DNA of 64,000 nt from Taeniopygia guttata (Eukaryota; Chordata; Aves; Passeriformes; Estrildidae). The notes under the pieces were generated by a model that saw only the letters and a program-made list of their open reading frames with translations, did not search any database and had not been told where the DNA came from. Position 1 is the first letter of the stretch. Each line of letters begins with the position of its first letter. The stretch covers positions 1,183,001 through 1,247,000 of the forward strand of contig NC_133037.1 in NCBI RefSeq assembly GCF_048771995.1, written 5' to 3'. Positions 47,340-59,100 of this stretch are shown piece after piece. The translations under genes were made by a program, and so were the position numbers.

Positions 47340-47780
47340 CAATGGGCAATTTAAAACCCCTATTAGGCATGTGTGGAGGAGCATTTCCCAGCCAAGGAGA
47401 CCAGGGGGATTGCTACGGAGCTGTATTATGACTTCTCTGATATCAATCAAGCCCCCATTATGTAACGAGGTCTCCATCACGCGCGCCCCAGTGCGAGGCC
47501 CCACCGCGAGCACCGAGGCTGCAATCCCGGCTCCTTTGTCCTGCCCTCCACCAATTTGCTGCAAAATTGAGGATGAGGCTTGAATTTGCCATTGTGGTGG
47601 TGCTGGGGCCGTGGCTGTGCTTTCAGAGCGGTTATTTGCATTGCCTTGATTAGCATGTCACCTGCTTCATTAGTGGAGAAAAGGCTCCTCCACACACTCA
47701 GCCAGTCATGCAAATTGAGGAATGCACGGAGATCCTTCCCCTCTAACACTTTCCATTATTAGCAAAATTGGTAGATTCGG
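47340..47780. promoter_or_regulatory. Candidate distal enhancer with paired octamer (POU) motifs
   Basis: Repeat-free sequence carrying ATTTGCAT (47634-47641) and the opposite-orientation ATGCAAAT (47708-47715), the POU octamer. A CATTGTGG SOX-like word is at 47590-47597, with GCTTCATTAGTGG between the octamers. It lies about 2 kb past the ITPR1 3' end. Function is inferred from motif content only. Confidence 0.35.
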
Positions 47781-49660
47781 TTTGTTCCTTCCTCTTCAGA
47801 AGGTCACTTTTGATTTCCACCTCCAAATGGAAGTTTTTATTTAAGAGATGAAGAAATCATGGTCCCAAACTTGTGACATGCAGCAGTCCTGTTTAATGAA
47901 ACCTGATGCCAAAGGAAAACCCAGGTGTGTGCAGGGCAGGTGGAACCTCCCTGGTTTCAATCTAATCCTTAAACCAACAGCCATCTGTCTGTCACCAAAT
48001 CATTAATTTTACTGGATGTCAGCAATGTGTTTTTAGAGCAAAAAAGGTCCCTCCTGTGCAGGACCTAAACTTGCATTACAGATGTCTCTCAGGTTTTGGA
48101 GAGTTTTTTTCACTTGAGAGTCCAACAATTGTGAATGAAGCTTTTTGTGATGTCAGAGATACTCAGTTTTTGTGGAAAAGAGTACCCCAAATGGGGAAAT
48201 TAAACAGATCTCTCACAGAGCTTTTTTCTGAGATCAGGAAGTTGCCATGGGGCACCAGATCTCAGTCCAGAATGGGAAAGTCCTAACACACGTTTGACGT
48301 CAGAAGCTGCAGGCACAGAACCACCACCAGCCCCAGCAGGGTTTTCACCATTCCCCATCTCTGCTGGCACAGCCACCATGGGCAGAGGAGTTCAGCCAGA
48401 GAGAAAAAATTAAAAATGCTTAGAAAACCCAAGAGTGAAAGAAGAAAAAAGGAAAAATGTGATGGTCATGCATGAAATGTCACTGCAGAAATGAATCTGC
48501 AGACATGAATGACCTGTCCGTGGGCTGAGGGGAGGAACATGGTCACCCTCTTCAGCTGACCAGCTCCTACAGCCTCTGCTCAGGCTGGGGACACGGTGTG
48601 ACCTCCTGAGCCATCTGTGCCAGCCCTGGAACCACCCACCCTCTGCACAACTGCATCCCCACCGCCGGGGTGGTGGCTGTGCTCTGCTGCTCCTGCTGCA
48701 GCTGCAGCCAGGGCCAGAACCTCCCTTTGTGCATCTCCCCGCAGCTCCTGGGCAGGCAGAGGCGCAGTGAGAGGCCCGGGTTCCACCCCGCTGCTTCACA
48801 CGGATCACAGCGCAGGGCTGTGCCAGTGCTGAGGCTCTCGTGGTTCTGCCTTTTTAAGGTAAAGATGAAGCAACAGCACACATCCTCAGGGTGCCCTCTC
48901 AGGCTGTGCTCAGCCGCCTCCCTCTCACCTGACTGGCAGAGGCTCCCTGACAAATTTGTGTGTCTGCTTATCCCCGGATGGCAGGAGGGAAGGAGTGAGT
49001 CAGGTTCGTGTCTCTGCTGCTCGGGGAAAATGGAATCCTGCTCCTCCACCGCGCCGCGCTCCCTCCGCACACACCTCGCTGCAGAGGGGAGACAGATTGG
49101 CCAGGAGATAGAGATGGAAATACATGTGATTAAGGAGTCACAACCTCACCCATAAATCTGGCGGGGAGACTGCTGGTCAGGCTGCCCTCCTTCCTCCCTC
49201 CCGCTGAGCTTTCCTGATGACCTGAGCCGGGGGCACCACCCCAGACACTTGTGTGCACTTGCCAGATTAAAGATGATTAATTGTACCAGGTAGTTCCTGC
49301 TACAGCTTAATCAAATACACATAATCAGCACCGCTCCTGTGCACACGATACTTGGAGCTGGAGGGGTTTTTAACTCTCACATGCTCTAATGACAGCCACA
49401 AAGCTAAACTATCAGTGGGGAGAGTGTGAAGTACCCCAGCCCAGAGTGACCGCAGGTGAAGATCCCTGGGGGCCAGCACCTCTCACTGCTGGAGGAGGGA
49501 CATCCTCTTGTTTTAAAAAGTCAACCTCTGGCCCTCTGGGCAGTGAGAAAAGTCTCCTCCTTACCTGCCAGGTCCCTGTGATGCCACATCCCTGGATATG
49601 TGGGTGTGACAGAACTGCCACACAGCACCTTGGAGAGGACACAAACCACCAGCAGCCTCT
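47781..49660. other. Intergenic DNA next to the ITPR1 3' end
   Basis: Unique sequence. The 49.08-49.33 kb part is rich in TAAT/GATTA words (GATTAAAGATGATTAATTG). No gene is recognised. Confidence 0.45.
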
Positions 49661-50947
49661 GACCGTAGAGTATTTTGCATCATTTATTTAAATACCTATA
49701 TTTATGCATTTACAAATTTTCATAGCTCTGTCTGTAGCTTTTTTTTCTTTTTATTTTTTTTCTTTTGTAGACAGTATTGCAGAGAATTCAGCTTCTGTAA
49801 AATGAGGTCCATGTATAAAACTATGCAGCGGATTGGAGGAAAAAACCCAACCAAACAACAACCCAGCAAGTTTCCTTTCACACTCTGGAGAATCAGAAAC
49901 CAAAGAAAGTGACCGAATGAAAGGGGGCAGGGAGAGGAAAGGGTGGGACAGAGCAGCCTCAAACCAGTGGCTCTCACACAAGCATTACACACATCAGTGC
50001 TCAGCTACAGGACACGTTTCAGTCGGTGCAGTGCCTGTTTGCTAAAGCTTTAGCAGGCACATAGGTCTCTAATGAAAAAATAGAAGGAGAGGATCCTACA
50101 CACGGAGAATGCAAAGCCTGGACAGCCTCAGCTCAGTCCTGGGAGACTGCACCGACTCGCCAGCAGTGCATCCTCATTCCAAACTTCATTTTGCATAAAA
50201 AGTTCCCTTTTAGAAATCTTAGCATTTAAAAAACCCAGTGTCTGAGCTCTTCTAGCCTCAGTACTCTAAAGAAATCTCTTGAAAAATACCTCCTGCTTTC
50301 CTCACTCGGAAGCTTCAAAATAATGTTTTGCTTTAATTGATACCAATTGAACAGCTCACGGAGTCCCAGCATCATCCCTGGGAGGAAGAGGCAACAAATA
50401 TGGCATTGCAAGATATTTACACACATGGTACAAAAATGTCCAAGGGTATGAAAAAATCACCAGTTACACAATTTTGCAGCAGCCTCATTTACACCTGTAA
50501 TTTTATACCATTTATTACATTGTACTAACACACCAGATCCAAAGATGTGCACTCCCTTTAGGACATTCAGGAGTTCCAAATATATTGTGATTGCATAATT
50601 CATATTGCACAATTGTATAAAAACATAAATACTAGCTATTCTATTCTTTTTTTTTTTTAAATACAAAATACATGTCACATAGTCAAATAATCTTTTCAAG
50701 TGCAATTCAGGTGCTCTCTTAAGTCCTTCCAAAGGAAAAGGCAATTTTGATAGTTTTGGCACAAAGTTTAACCTCTGTCCCGTGCCAACAGTTCTAATCA
50801 CAATCCACGTGCCCCCAGCTTGGTAAGAGTAGCAGTCATATACATCTAAGTATAAAACCAGGGTATTTACAGGATGCACAGAAGGTTCAGGAGCAGCTCC
50901 GGGCTGGGGGTGTTGGGGTGTCCCGGAGGGGCCGTGGCCCTGCCAGC
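49660..50947 (-). other. ITPR1: ITPR1 3' untranslated region
   Basis: Follows the ITPR1 stop codon for about 1.29 kb. Three AATAAA signals are seen on the minus strand: complements of 50511-50516, 49750-49755 and 49683-49688. I place the 3' end 10-25 bases past the last, at about 49660-49675. The region is AU-rich with no CR1 insertion, consistent with a retained UTR. The exact cleavage site needs transcript data. Confidence 0.65.
49683..49688 (-). terminator. ITPR1: Distal polyadenylation signal of ITPR1
   Basis: AATAAA on the minus strand, about 1.26 kb past the stop codon. Proximal alternatives lie at 50511-50516 and 49750-49755, so shorter transcripts are possible. Confidence 0.55.
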
Positions 50948-51037
50948 TCAGGCTGGCTGCTGCTGCAGGTTCACATTCATGGGCGGGGGGTGTCCGAGGA
51001 GACCGATGCGCTGCTTCTGCTTCCTCTGCTCCGTCAT
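50948..51037 (-). CDS. ITPR1: ITPR1 last coding exon
   Basis: Ninety bases: 29 residues ([19 protein letters not shown], then [10 protein letters not shown]) and a TGA stop at the complement of 50948-50950. The acceptor is TTTTCCAG at 51038-51045. The ATG at its start is internal methionine, not translation initiation. Confidence 0.96.
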   Translation of the reverse strand: MTEQRKQKQRIGLLGHPPPMNVNLQQQPA

Positions 51038-53113
51038 CTGGAAAATTAACAAGTTTGCTCATTAGGCCTCGGCGCTTCCTGTGCGTCACTCGCCCAAGGG
51101 CCCGTTGTGTTTGGGGTTTGCTGCGGAGCCCTGGCCACAGCAGCGCCTGCTCCGGGGCAGGGGGGACCCAGCCCTGGCATGGCCACGAGCCCCTCTGCGT
51201 GCCGGGCACTGCTGTGCCAGGGACAGCTCAGACAGCCCGGCAGAACCGGGAACCGAGCAGGGAGCAGCCTGCAGAGACCTCCCCTGCCGGGAATTCTCTG
51301 TAACCCGTCCAGCAGAGGGGTGGAAAAAGGGAAAAAGGGGCGAGCCCGGCAGCCAGGCTGGGAATACCCTACACTGAGCACTCCCCTGCCAAGGCAGGAC
51401 TGAACCACCTCACTGCCACACACCCCAACCGGGCATTCCCCATCTGCTCCCACTCATTAAACAACGTTCTCCGGATCGGTGAGCCCTGAGCGGAAAATGG
51501 ATCGCTGTTATTGCTGATTCTGAAAATGGCCACAGTCCAATGGCTCCACTCCGCTTTTTTAGAACTGTGCGGGGTTTCTGACAAGTTACATACGCCACGT
51601 AAGGAATGACTGGGCTGGGCAGGGGCTCGGGAGCCAACAGCTGGATCCCACAGCTGGATCCCACAGCTGGATCCCACAGCTGGATCCCACAGCCGACACA
51701 TGGGATGGCTCACAGGGAACGCCAGGACAGCGCCTCATCCCTCATCCCCCAAGAGCCCCCACACCCTCAGGGTCAGCACACCACGGACATGACCCACACT
51801 CCCCTCCTGCTCCTGCTGCTCCTTCCAGCTACAGCCACCATTTAACTCCTCCAGTTTTTGCTGTTAATGACAAACGCCAGCCAGTGTCACTGCTTGTGGC
51901 AGCAACCCCAGGAGAAGGGGGGTGGCGTGTACATGTTGGGTTCATTTGTACCCCACTTGGGATCACTGAATTGTTAAAGTTGGAAAAGACCTCCAAGATC
52001 AAATCCAGCAGTCAACCCAGCCCCACCACCATGGTCAGCACTGAAGCACTCGAGTGCCTCTGTTTAAAACCCCATTTCAGTGCTGATGGAGTCTCCCAGC
52101 TGGGGCAGGGTATCCAGAGGTCAGAGGCTGACCCCGGGCTGGGGTTCTCTGTGGGAATGGGATTGCTCCAAAGGGGCAGTGCTGGGCAGCCTCTGCACGG
52201 CTCCTCTGCTGCACAGCCCACACCTCGCTGTGTGCCAGGGGCACTCCTTCAGCCCCCAGGAAAAGGGCTGAAACACCATAATTCCTCTTGGAACCGTAAT
52301 TTACCCTGCCCTCAGCCCAGCAGCAGCCTCCCCACACCTCCTGCTCCTCTGCACAGCCGCTGGAATTCTCTAAAAGCTTCTAAAGCTTCCCAGGGAATGG
52401 GAGCAGGAGGAGAGGGGTCTTCCCAGAGCTCTCTGAACACACACACACAGCCCACTCCCTGCTGAACCTGAGTGTTAAACTGCTGCTAGGATAACCCACA
52501 AGTGGAAATGCAGAGAGGCCACGAGGACTTGGCTTAAAAATGCCCCTTTACGTTAATTATCTCCATTGAGCAAATGGAGTCACAATTTCACACTGCAAAT
52601 AAACTGATTCAGAGGACGCATGGAATAAAAATGGAAAGTAAAAGGAATAATGAGAAGGGACTGTAGGAGATATTTTTCAGGCTGTGTAGAAAAGAGATGG
52701 TGCACCCTGGTGCAGGTGTTTGTAGAAGATGTGGCTTTAAAAAAATGGAAGAATAAAGCAACCAACCATAAATAAGAGGGAGAAATGCAAGTTTAGTGTC
52801 AATGCAGAACAATATTAATCCTGCACTACACTTAATGCTGTGTGGAGGGCACAGGGCTGCAGGAGGGAGCAACTTATTGCCATCACATTTACTGGAGAGT
52901 GAATCTCCTGCAAAAGCTTTCCAGTGACAGCACACCTGGGCTAACAGGCCATAAAAGCCAGGCACAGCAAATCCCCAGGGAGCTGCCAGGCCCTGGAATT
53001 GTGCTGACAGGAGCCAAACACTGCCCCAGGGGCCCAGGGTTCAGCTGAGCCAGGCTGGGCTCCCCGATAGAGGCAGCCTGGCTCCAAAGGTTATGGTGAG
53101 CTGGAGTCACCTC

Positions 53114-53148
<35 letters not shown>

Positions 53149-56100
53149 TCCCCCCTGGCCACAGCCCCTGCCCTGGGGCTGCTGTCCCCAGGTCACAGCT
53201 GGAGCCCAGGGGGCTGTCCCAGCCAGGGCCAGCAGGAGCGATGCCCCTCTGCTCAGTGGCACCAAAGGAGGGGCTGGGAAGGATTTCTGGGTGATTACAT
53301 CTAATCCCCTGCTGCTGCAGACAATTATGGTGTAATCTTTTCACACAGAATTAAAGTGAGCAGGATTTTAATGGCTCTTGGTGCACTTTGGGGAAGGAGG
53401 CGGGCTGGAACTCGGCTTCTAATAATTAGAGTCTCCAGAAACCTAACGAGCTTGAGGAGCAAATGAATGAGAGGTTTTCCCTTTATTTAATTACAAGAAA
53501 ATAAATACAAATAAAAATTCCCTGAGTTAGTTCCTTTCCTGGAGACAGTTCCTGATCAGGAGGAGGGATATACTGGCTTTGTCACATAATTGGAGCATCC
53601 TGCATCTTCAGCAGGGCTCTCAATAATGGTACTTAGGGGAATTCCTAAAAGCTATCACCACACTAATGAAGCTGGTTTCCTCTCTTGCTTTTACAGTCAA
53701 ATAGCTCTCTAAAAGCTAAACCCTTCATTCTTATTTTCACAAAGAGCAAGGAGAGGTTTTAGTGCTTGGTCAGCCAAGAGGCTGTGGCCAGTGGGAAGGC
53801 TCCTGTGCCTGCAGAGCACTTGGAGAGAACCTTCAGCAGGGAGACACAGGACACAGGGGCAGGATAATTGTTTCCAGGCAAAACAGCCAAACCACTGCCC
53901 GGCAAGAATTAAAGCCCAGACAAAAGAGCAACTGCCTCTGCCCTCCGTGCTCAGAGCAACTGGAGCAAGGGGCTCTGTGGCACCGTGCCTGAGAACTAAT
54001 TACAGCCCGGGGCAGCGAGGTTGTCACTCCCTGTGCCCACATTAATCCTTTCCTTGTCACTCCCTGTGCCCACATTAATCCCTTCCTTGTGCTCCACAGG
54101 GCGCTCAGGACAGCGTGATCGGAAGGCAGGATTGGATCTCGGGCAGTGCTGCCTGCCAGGGCCTCCTGACAGAGGAGAGGTTCATGGGGACACCAGCCAG
54201 CCCAGCAGGGATGGGCAGCAGGGATGGCACTGTAGGGTGGCTGTACCCATCCTTCTAACAGGTGCTGGTGCTGGGAGAGGAACACACCCACAGCTGCTGG
54301 GCCATTCCTGCCCCGGGCAGCCCCATCCACCACCTGGGTGCCAGTCAGCAATTAACCTTAGCCAGTGCCAACACCTCCATCAATTCACTAATTGACCCAT
54401 CTGGCTCAGGTTATTAGTGCACAGAGGTAACAGCCACCACAAACAGCTCCTGGCAGCACAGGCAGCAGCGTTTCCCTGTTCCCTCCAGTTAGGCTGGAAT
54501 TCACAGGGACACCACCAGCTAAAGCCCTGTCACCTCTGTCTTTCACAAAGCCATTGCTGGGCTGGGCACCAGCCCCCCGATGCCCTCAAGCCCAGCCAAG
54601 GCAGAAGCCACCCAGCTCTGGCTGCACCAGGAACACCCCTGTGAGCTCTGTGGAGGCTCACAGCAGCGTGTGGTGCAGTGCAAACCCTCCTGGGGCTGTG
54701 TGAGCTGCAGGCTGAGGGTGGCAGCAGCCAAATCACATCTGCACAGCAGCACAGCCGCAGCGCCGAGGGACCAGCACCGCCAGTAACCACTCGAGTGCTT
54801 CTCCAGTTTCTCGGTGGGTTTTGAGGTGCACACGGTGACACAGCCCTTGTGTCAGTGTCACACCCTCTGGCTGACAGGATCGAGCTCAGCTCTTCGGGTT
54901 AAAACCCCAAACAACAACACCACCACCACACACAGGCTCCCTGCAGCAGCCAGGACTGACTCAGGTTAACTCTGGTGATTTTTTTTAACACAGGTTTTCC
55001 CTTTCTGATGTGGCCACTTTAGGTCAGCACCAGGCAGGTCAGCTGGAGCACGGGGCTCTGGAGGGACATTTGGATTTTCACTTCTTTCCTAAGCACGAGT
55101 CGCTCTGGGGAAGCTCTCCCTGGGGTCGGGAGAAGCTGAGGAGCTGCAGGAGGAGCTGGCAGGAGCCTGTGCTCTCCTTACCTGATCCTTGAGCTCTGAG
55201 AGCTGCCCAGAGAGGTTGGTCACGAGCTTCATGGTGGACTCCAACTTCTCCTGCAGGTTCCTCAGCTCGTTCTGCTCTCCCTCCGAGTCGCTGCTGACCA
55301 GTGACATGGCCCTCATCCGCGGGAACCAGTCCAGGTTTCTCTCCTGAGGATCACAGAGCAGGGCACAATTAGTGTTTGCCAGGTGAGAACCTGCCCCCAG
55401 AGCACAGCACAGAGCTCTCCAGCCACGGGACATCCCTCATGCAGCAGCTCTGTGCCTATCTGGAGGTATTATCTGCAGTTATCTGCATTTGCATCTCACT
55501 GGAAAGTTTGCAAAGTGGCAGCCCGAGGCACTGCTGGGAACTGGGGCTGCTCACTGCACCTTTCCTCCCCAGCTACTCCCATCCCCAGCCCCTGCTGCCT
55601 CACACACACCTCAGCATAAATGCACAAACACTGGACATTAAACCAGCCCAGATTTCACGTCTGGACAAGCATTTCCCAGTGCTAGAAATCCGCTGCCATC
55701 TCACAATCTTTTAATTTGCGTTTGAGGAAGATTTTCTGCTTTTTTGGCCAAGCAAAGCTTAGCTGTGCTCTCTGATAAAAAAAAACCAAGTTCTGGAAAT
55801 TCTTCCCTAGCTGAAATACTTCCTTTTTAATGAAAAAGAAAATCGTATTTTGACTGTCTGGTTCAGGCTAAAATGAGGGACAGATACGTTACAAAGCACT
55901 GACTGTAGAGCTTTCCTTGAACCACACAAAGTCTCTCATATTCCATGTTTAAGCTGCAGTCAGGAATGTCACTGGACACACACTCAGTCTGAGGAGCAGC
56001 ACAGAGTCACACAGGCACTCGTGTACTCGCCAGAGATGTTAAAAATAAAGGCAGGAGCGGAACAGAAAGCCACAAAAGGAGGAGGGGTGCACCCCACGTC

Positions 56101-59100
56101 CTGACACCTTACAGTTCAACATCAAACTGGTTTCCCATCCAGTCTGGTTCTCCTCCCACGCTGGAGATGTGCTCTGAAATGGAGCTGAACTCGGGCTGGC
56201 TGAGACAGGGTGTGTGTGCTCCCACAGGTGACACAGCTGGGGAGGTCTGAACACAGCAGGCACGCTGAAAGGTGACTGCATTAACACCAAGGGATGCTGC
56301 TAATCAAAAATCAATCCACACTGCTGATTAACAGTGACCACAGCTCACCCCACTGCCTGGCCAGGCTCCTCTCTGGGCTCCCAGCTTGTTTTTGCAGCAC
56401 TGCAAACTCCTGGCTTTTTTGTCATTCCCTGCCTAAATCTCCAGCTCCAACCCCTCCGTGCTCCCCCCCATTCCCAGGAGCATCCATCCTGCTTAATCAG
56501 GGCTGTGCACCTCTGCAGAGAGCTCCAGTCACATCCTCTCTGCAATTCAGACACCATGCCAAGACTCATCAGCTTAAATTAGCTGCTTCTGATGTGCCTG
56601 GAGTTTCCTTCTGCCAGGATGAGAAGGCAGAAAGCAGGCCCTTTCCCATGCAGGCACCACAGCATTTCCACGTGATGCAGAACTGCCAGCAAGGCTGTTT
56701 GCTCCTGATCTCTGTTTACAGGGCAGATGGTTTCTGCTAATAAAAAAGGGGAAAAAAAAATCTATGTACAAAAAAAAAAAAAAAAAAAAAAAGCCTTTAC
56801 CAAGACAAGTGCCAAAATATTTTGGACTTTAGGAAACGCCGGTCCCACAATTAAGGTTTAATAGCAGGAACAGGCAGCACTGCACTGTGTTCTTCCAGCT
56901 GTGGTAAAAGCCTCATTAGGGAGGAGGGGGCAGCTCAACATTTGTGCTCAGGTCCAGCCTCTCCTACCCAGAGAAAACCAACTACACCAACTGCACTTCC
57001 CCTGTTCCTCCAGGGAAGAAACAAGGATGAGGAAAATGAGACTAAAATGCAATTTATATTGGCAGAATTGCCTGGGCCCTCAGGCTCATGTCCTGAGGTT
57101 TCTAGGGAGACATAAGAGCCCTGAAGCTCCTGCCTGCCCCTTTCTTGCTCCAGAAATATTTTCCTTATTCCCAAAAACGTTTCTAAGGCCATCCCCAGAG
57201 CGTTCCCAGGTCCCATCCTTGAGGAGGATGAACAGGAGGAAGGAAACACCAACTTTCCCTACCTGCAGTGTTTCATAACAAATACCCCAAGCACTTTCCA
57301 ACATTACTCTGCAATTTTAGCCAGCGCTGCAGCTGCTGCAGAGGCTGTGACTTGATTGTTCCAGGCCCGGAAGGTGAAATCAAACAGCACCCACAGCTTC
57401 TGCAGCCTCCTCACAGCTTCCAAACTCGCTGGGTTTCTGAAAGGCCCAGCCCTCAAAGTCACTAAATCTTGGCTTTGATTTGAACAAAACCAACAAAGCA
57501 CCTCTAGTTCTCATGTCAGGGCTGAAAGATGAAAACCAAACCGTGCTTCACAGGAACTCCACAGGCTGGGGAAGGCTGAGGACGAGGACACACAGCCCCC
57601 TCTGGGTGTCTCTGAGCTGGGGGCCAGGGCTCACACTTCAGCCAGACCTGGCAATGCCCTGCTGAGTGCTGACCCGCCTGGAAAGGGTTAACGGGCACCT
57701 GGAAACTCCCCGAGCAGGGAGAACCTCAGGGAAGGACCTGGACATCCCCCGGCCACCCTGATGGGCTGTGCTGATCTGCCTCCCATTCCCACAGCTGGTT
57801 AGCACCACCCAAAGCCAGGATTGATCTGGACATGCCCACTGCCACCCAGCCAGGCTGGGAAAGCACGGGGAGAGGTGCAGAGAATCCCCGTGGATGCAGG
57901 AACTGCAGGCACTGAGGCACAGGTGATGCTGCCTGGCCCAGGAGGGGCTGGGACTCCCAGAGAGGACAGAGGGAAGCTGCCAGCACAGCAGGACACAGCT
58001 CTGCCTTCTGCACACACACTTCCTCCTGGATTTCACTGGAAACCTTGAGCCTGTTCTTCAGCCTCCCCCAGCCCTGCAGAGAGGAGCAGAGACAGCCCAT
58101 CCCCGTCCCTGCTGGGAGTGTGGGGGTGTTTTCTTTCAAATAAATAAATATTTCAGCAGAGCCAGCACCAACGGAACGGAGCAGGAATGCTGAAAGGTCA
58201 GGGGATGGTGATCCTGCTGGGCCAGCCTGGCTCCCAGCACTGCCACTCAGGGGTCAATAAAAGATTTATATCTCCATGATCCAGTTTCTGCTGAACTTCA
58301 GCTCAGCCCTGGGGTGCCTTTAAAGACACGGCCTCACATCCATCTTGGGGCTTTGGAGGTGTTTGAGAGGCTCTGAGTGAGCCTGGAGAGGGGAGGCTGC
58401 CCGTGCTCCTGTGCAGCTGCTGGCACCCACACACCGATGCCCTCTGCACCCTCTGCTCCTCTCTGGGATCCTGGGGTGCTCTCTGCTCCTCTCTGGGATC
58501 CTGGGGTGCTCTCTGCTCCTCTCTGGGATCCTGGGGTGCTCTCTGTCCCTGCTGCTCCCAGGATCCTGGGGTGCTCTCTGCTCCTCTATGGGATCCTGGG
58601 GTGCTCTCTGCTCCTCTGCCCAGGATCCTGGGGTGCTCTCAGCTCCCTGCTATTCCCTGGATGCCGGGGTGCCCTCAGCTCCCCGTTCCAGGATCTCGGG
58701 GTGCTCTCTGCTCCCTGTTCCCATGATTTCAGGGTGCTCTCAGCTCCCTGTTCCCAGGATCCTGGGGTGCTCTCAGCTCCTCATTCCCAGGATGTTCTCT
58801 GCTCCCTTTTCCAGGATTTCGGGGTGCTCTCAGCTCCTCATTCCCAGGATGTTCTCTGCTCCCTTTTCCAGGATTTCGGGGTGCTCTCAGCTCCTCATTC
58901 CCGGGATCCTGTGATGCTCTCAGCTCCCTGTTCCCAGGATCCCGGGGTGCTCTCAGCTCCCTGTTCCAGGATCCCAGGGTACTCTCTGCCCCCTGTTCCC
59001 AGGATCCTGGGGTGTTCTCAGCTCCTCATTCCCAGGGTGCTCTCAGCTCCCTGTTCCCAGGATTTCGGGGTGCTCTCATTCCCTCATTCCCAGGATGTTC

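Larger units (their letters stand above)
51038..55181 (-). other. ITPR1: ITPR1 last intron
   Basis: A 4.1-kb intron with short tandem repeats (51.64, 53.12 and 54.02 kb) and a CR1 relic at 51.96 kb. No additional exon is recognised. Confidence 0.85.

Noticed and set aside
56769-56792. Poly-A run as the tail of a processed retrocopy
   Set aside because: No recognisable coding or transcript-like sequence precedes it and no flanking target duplication is evident; treated as a simple A tract.
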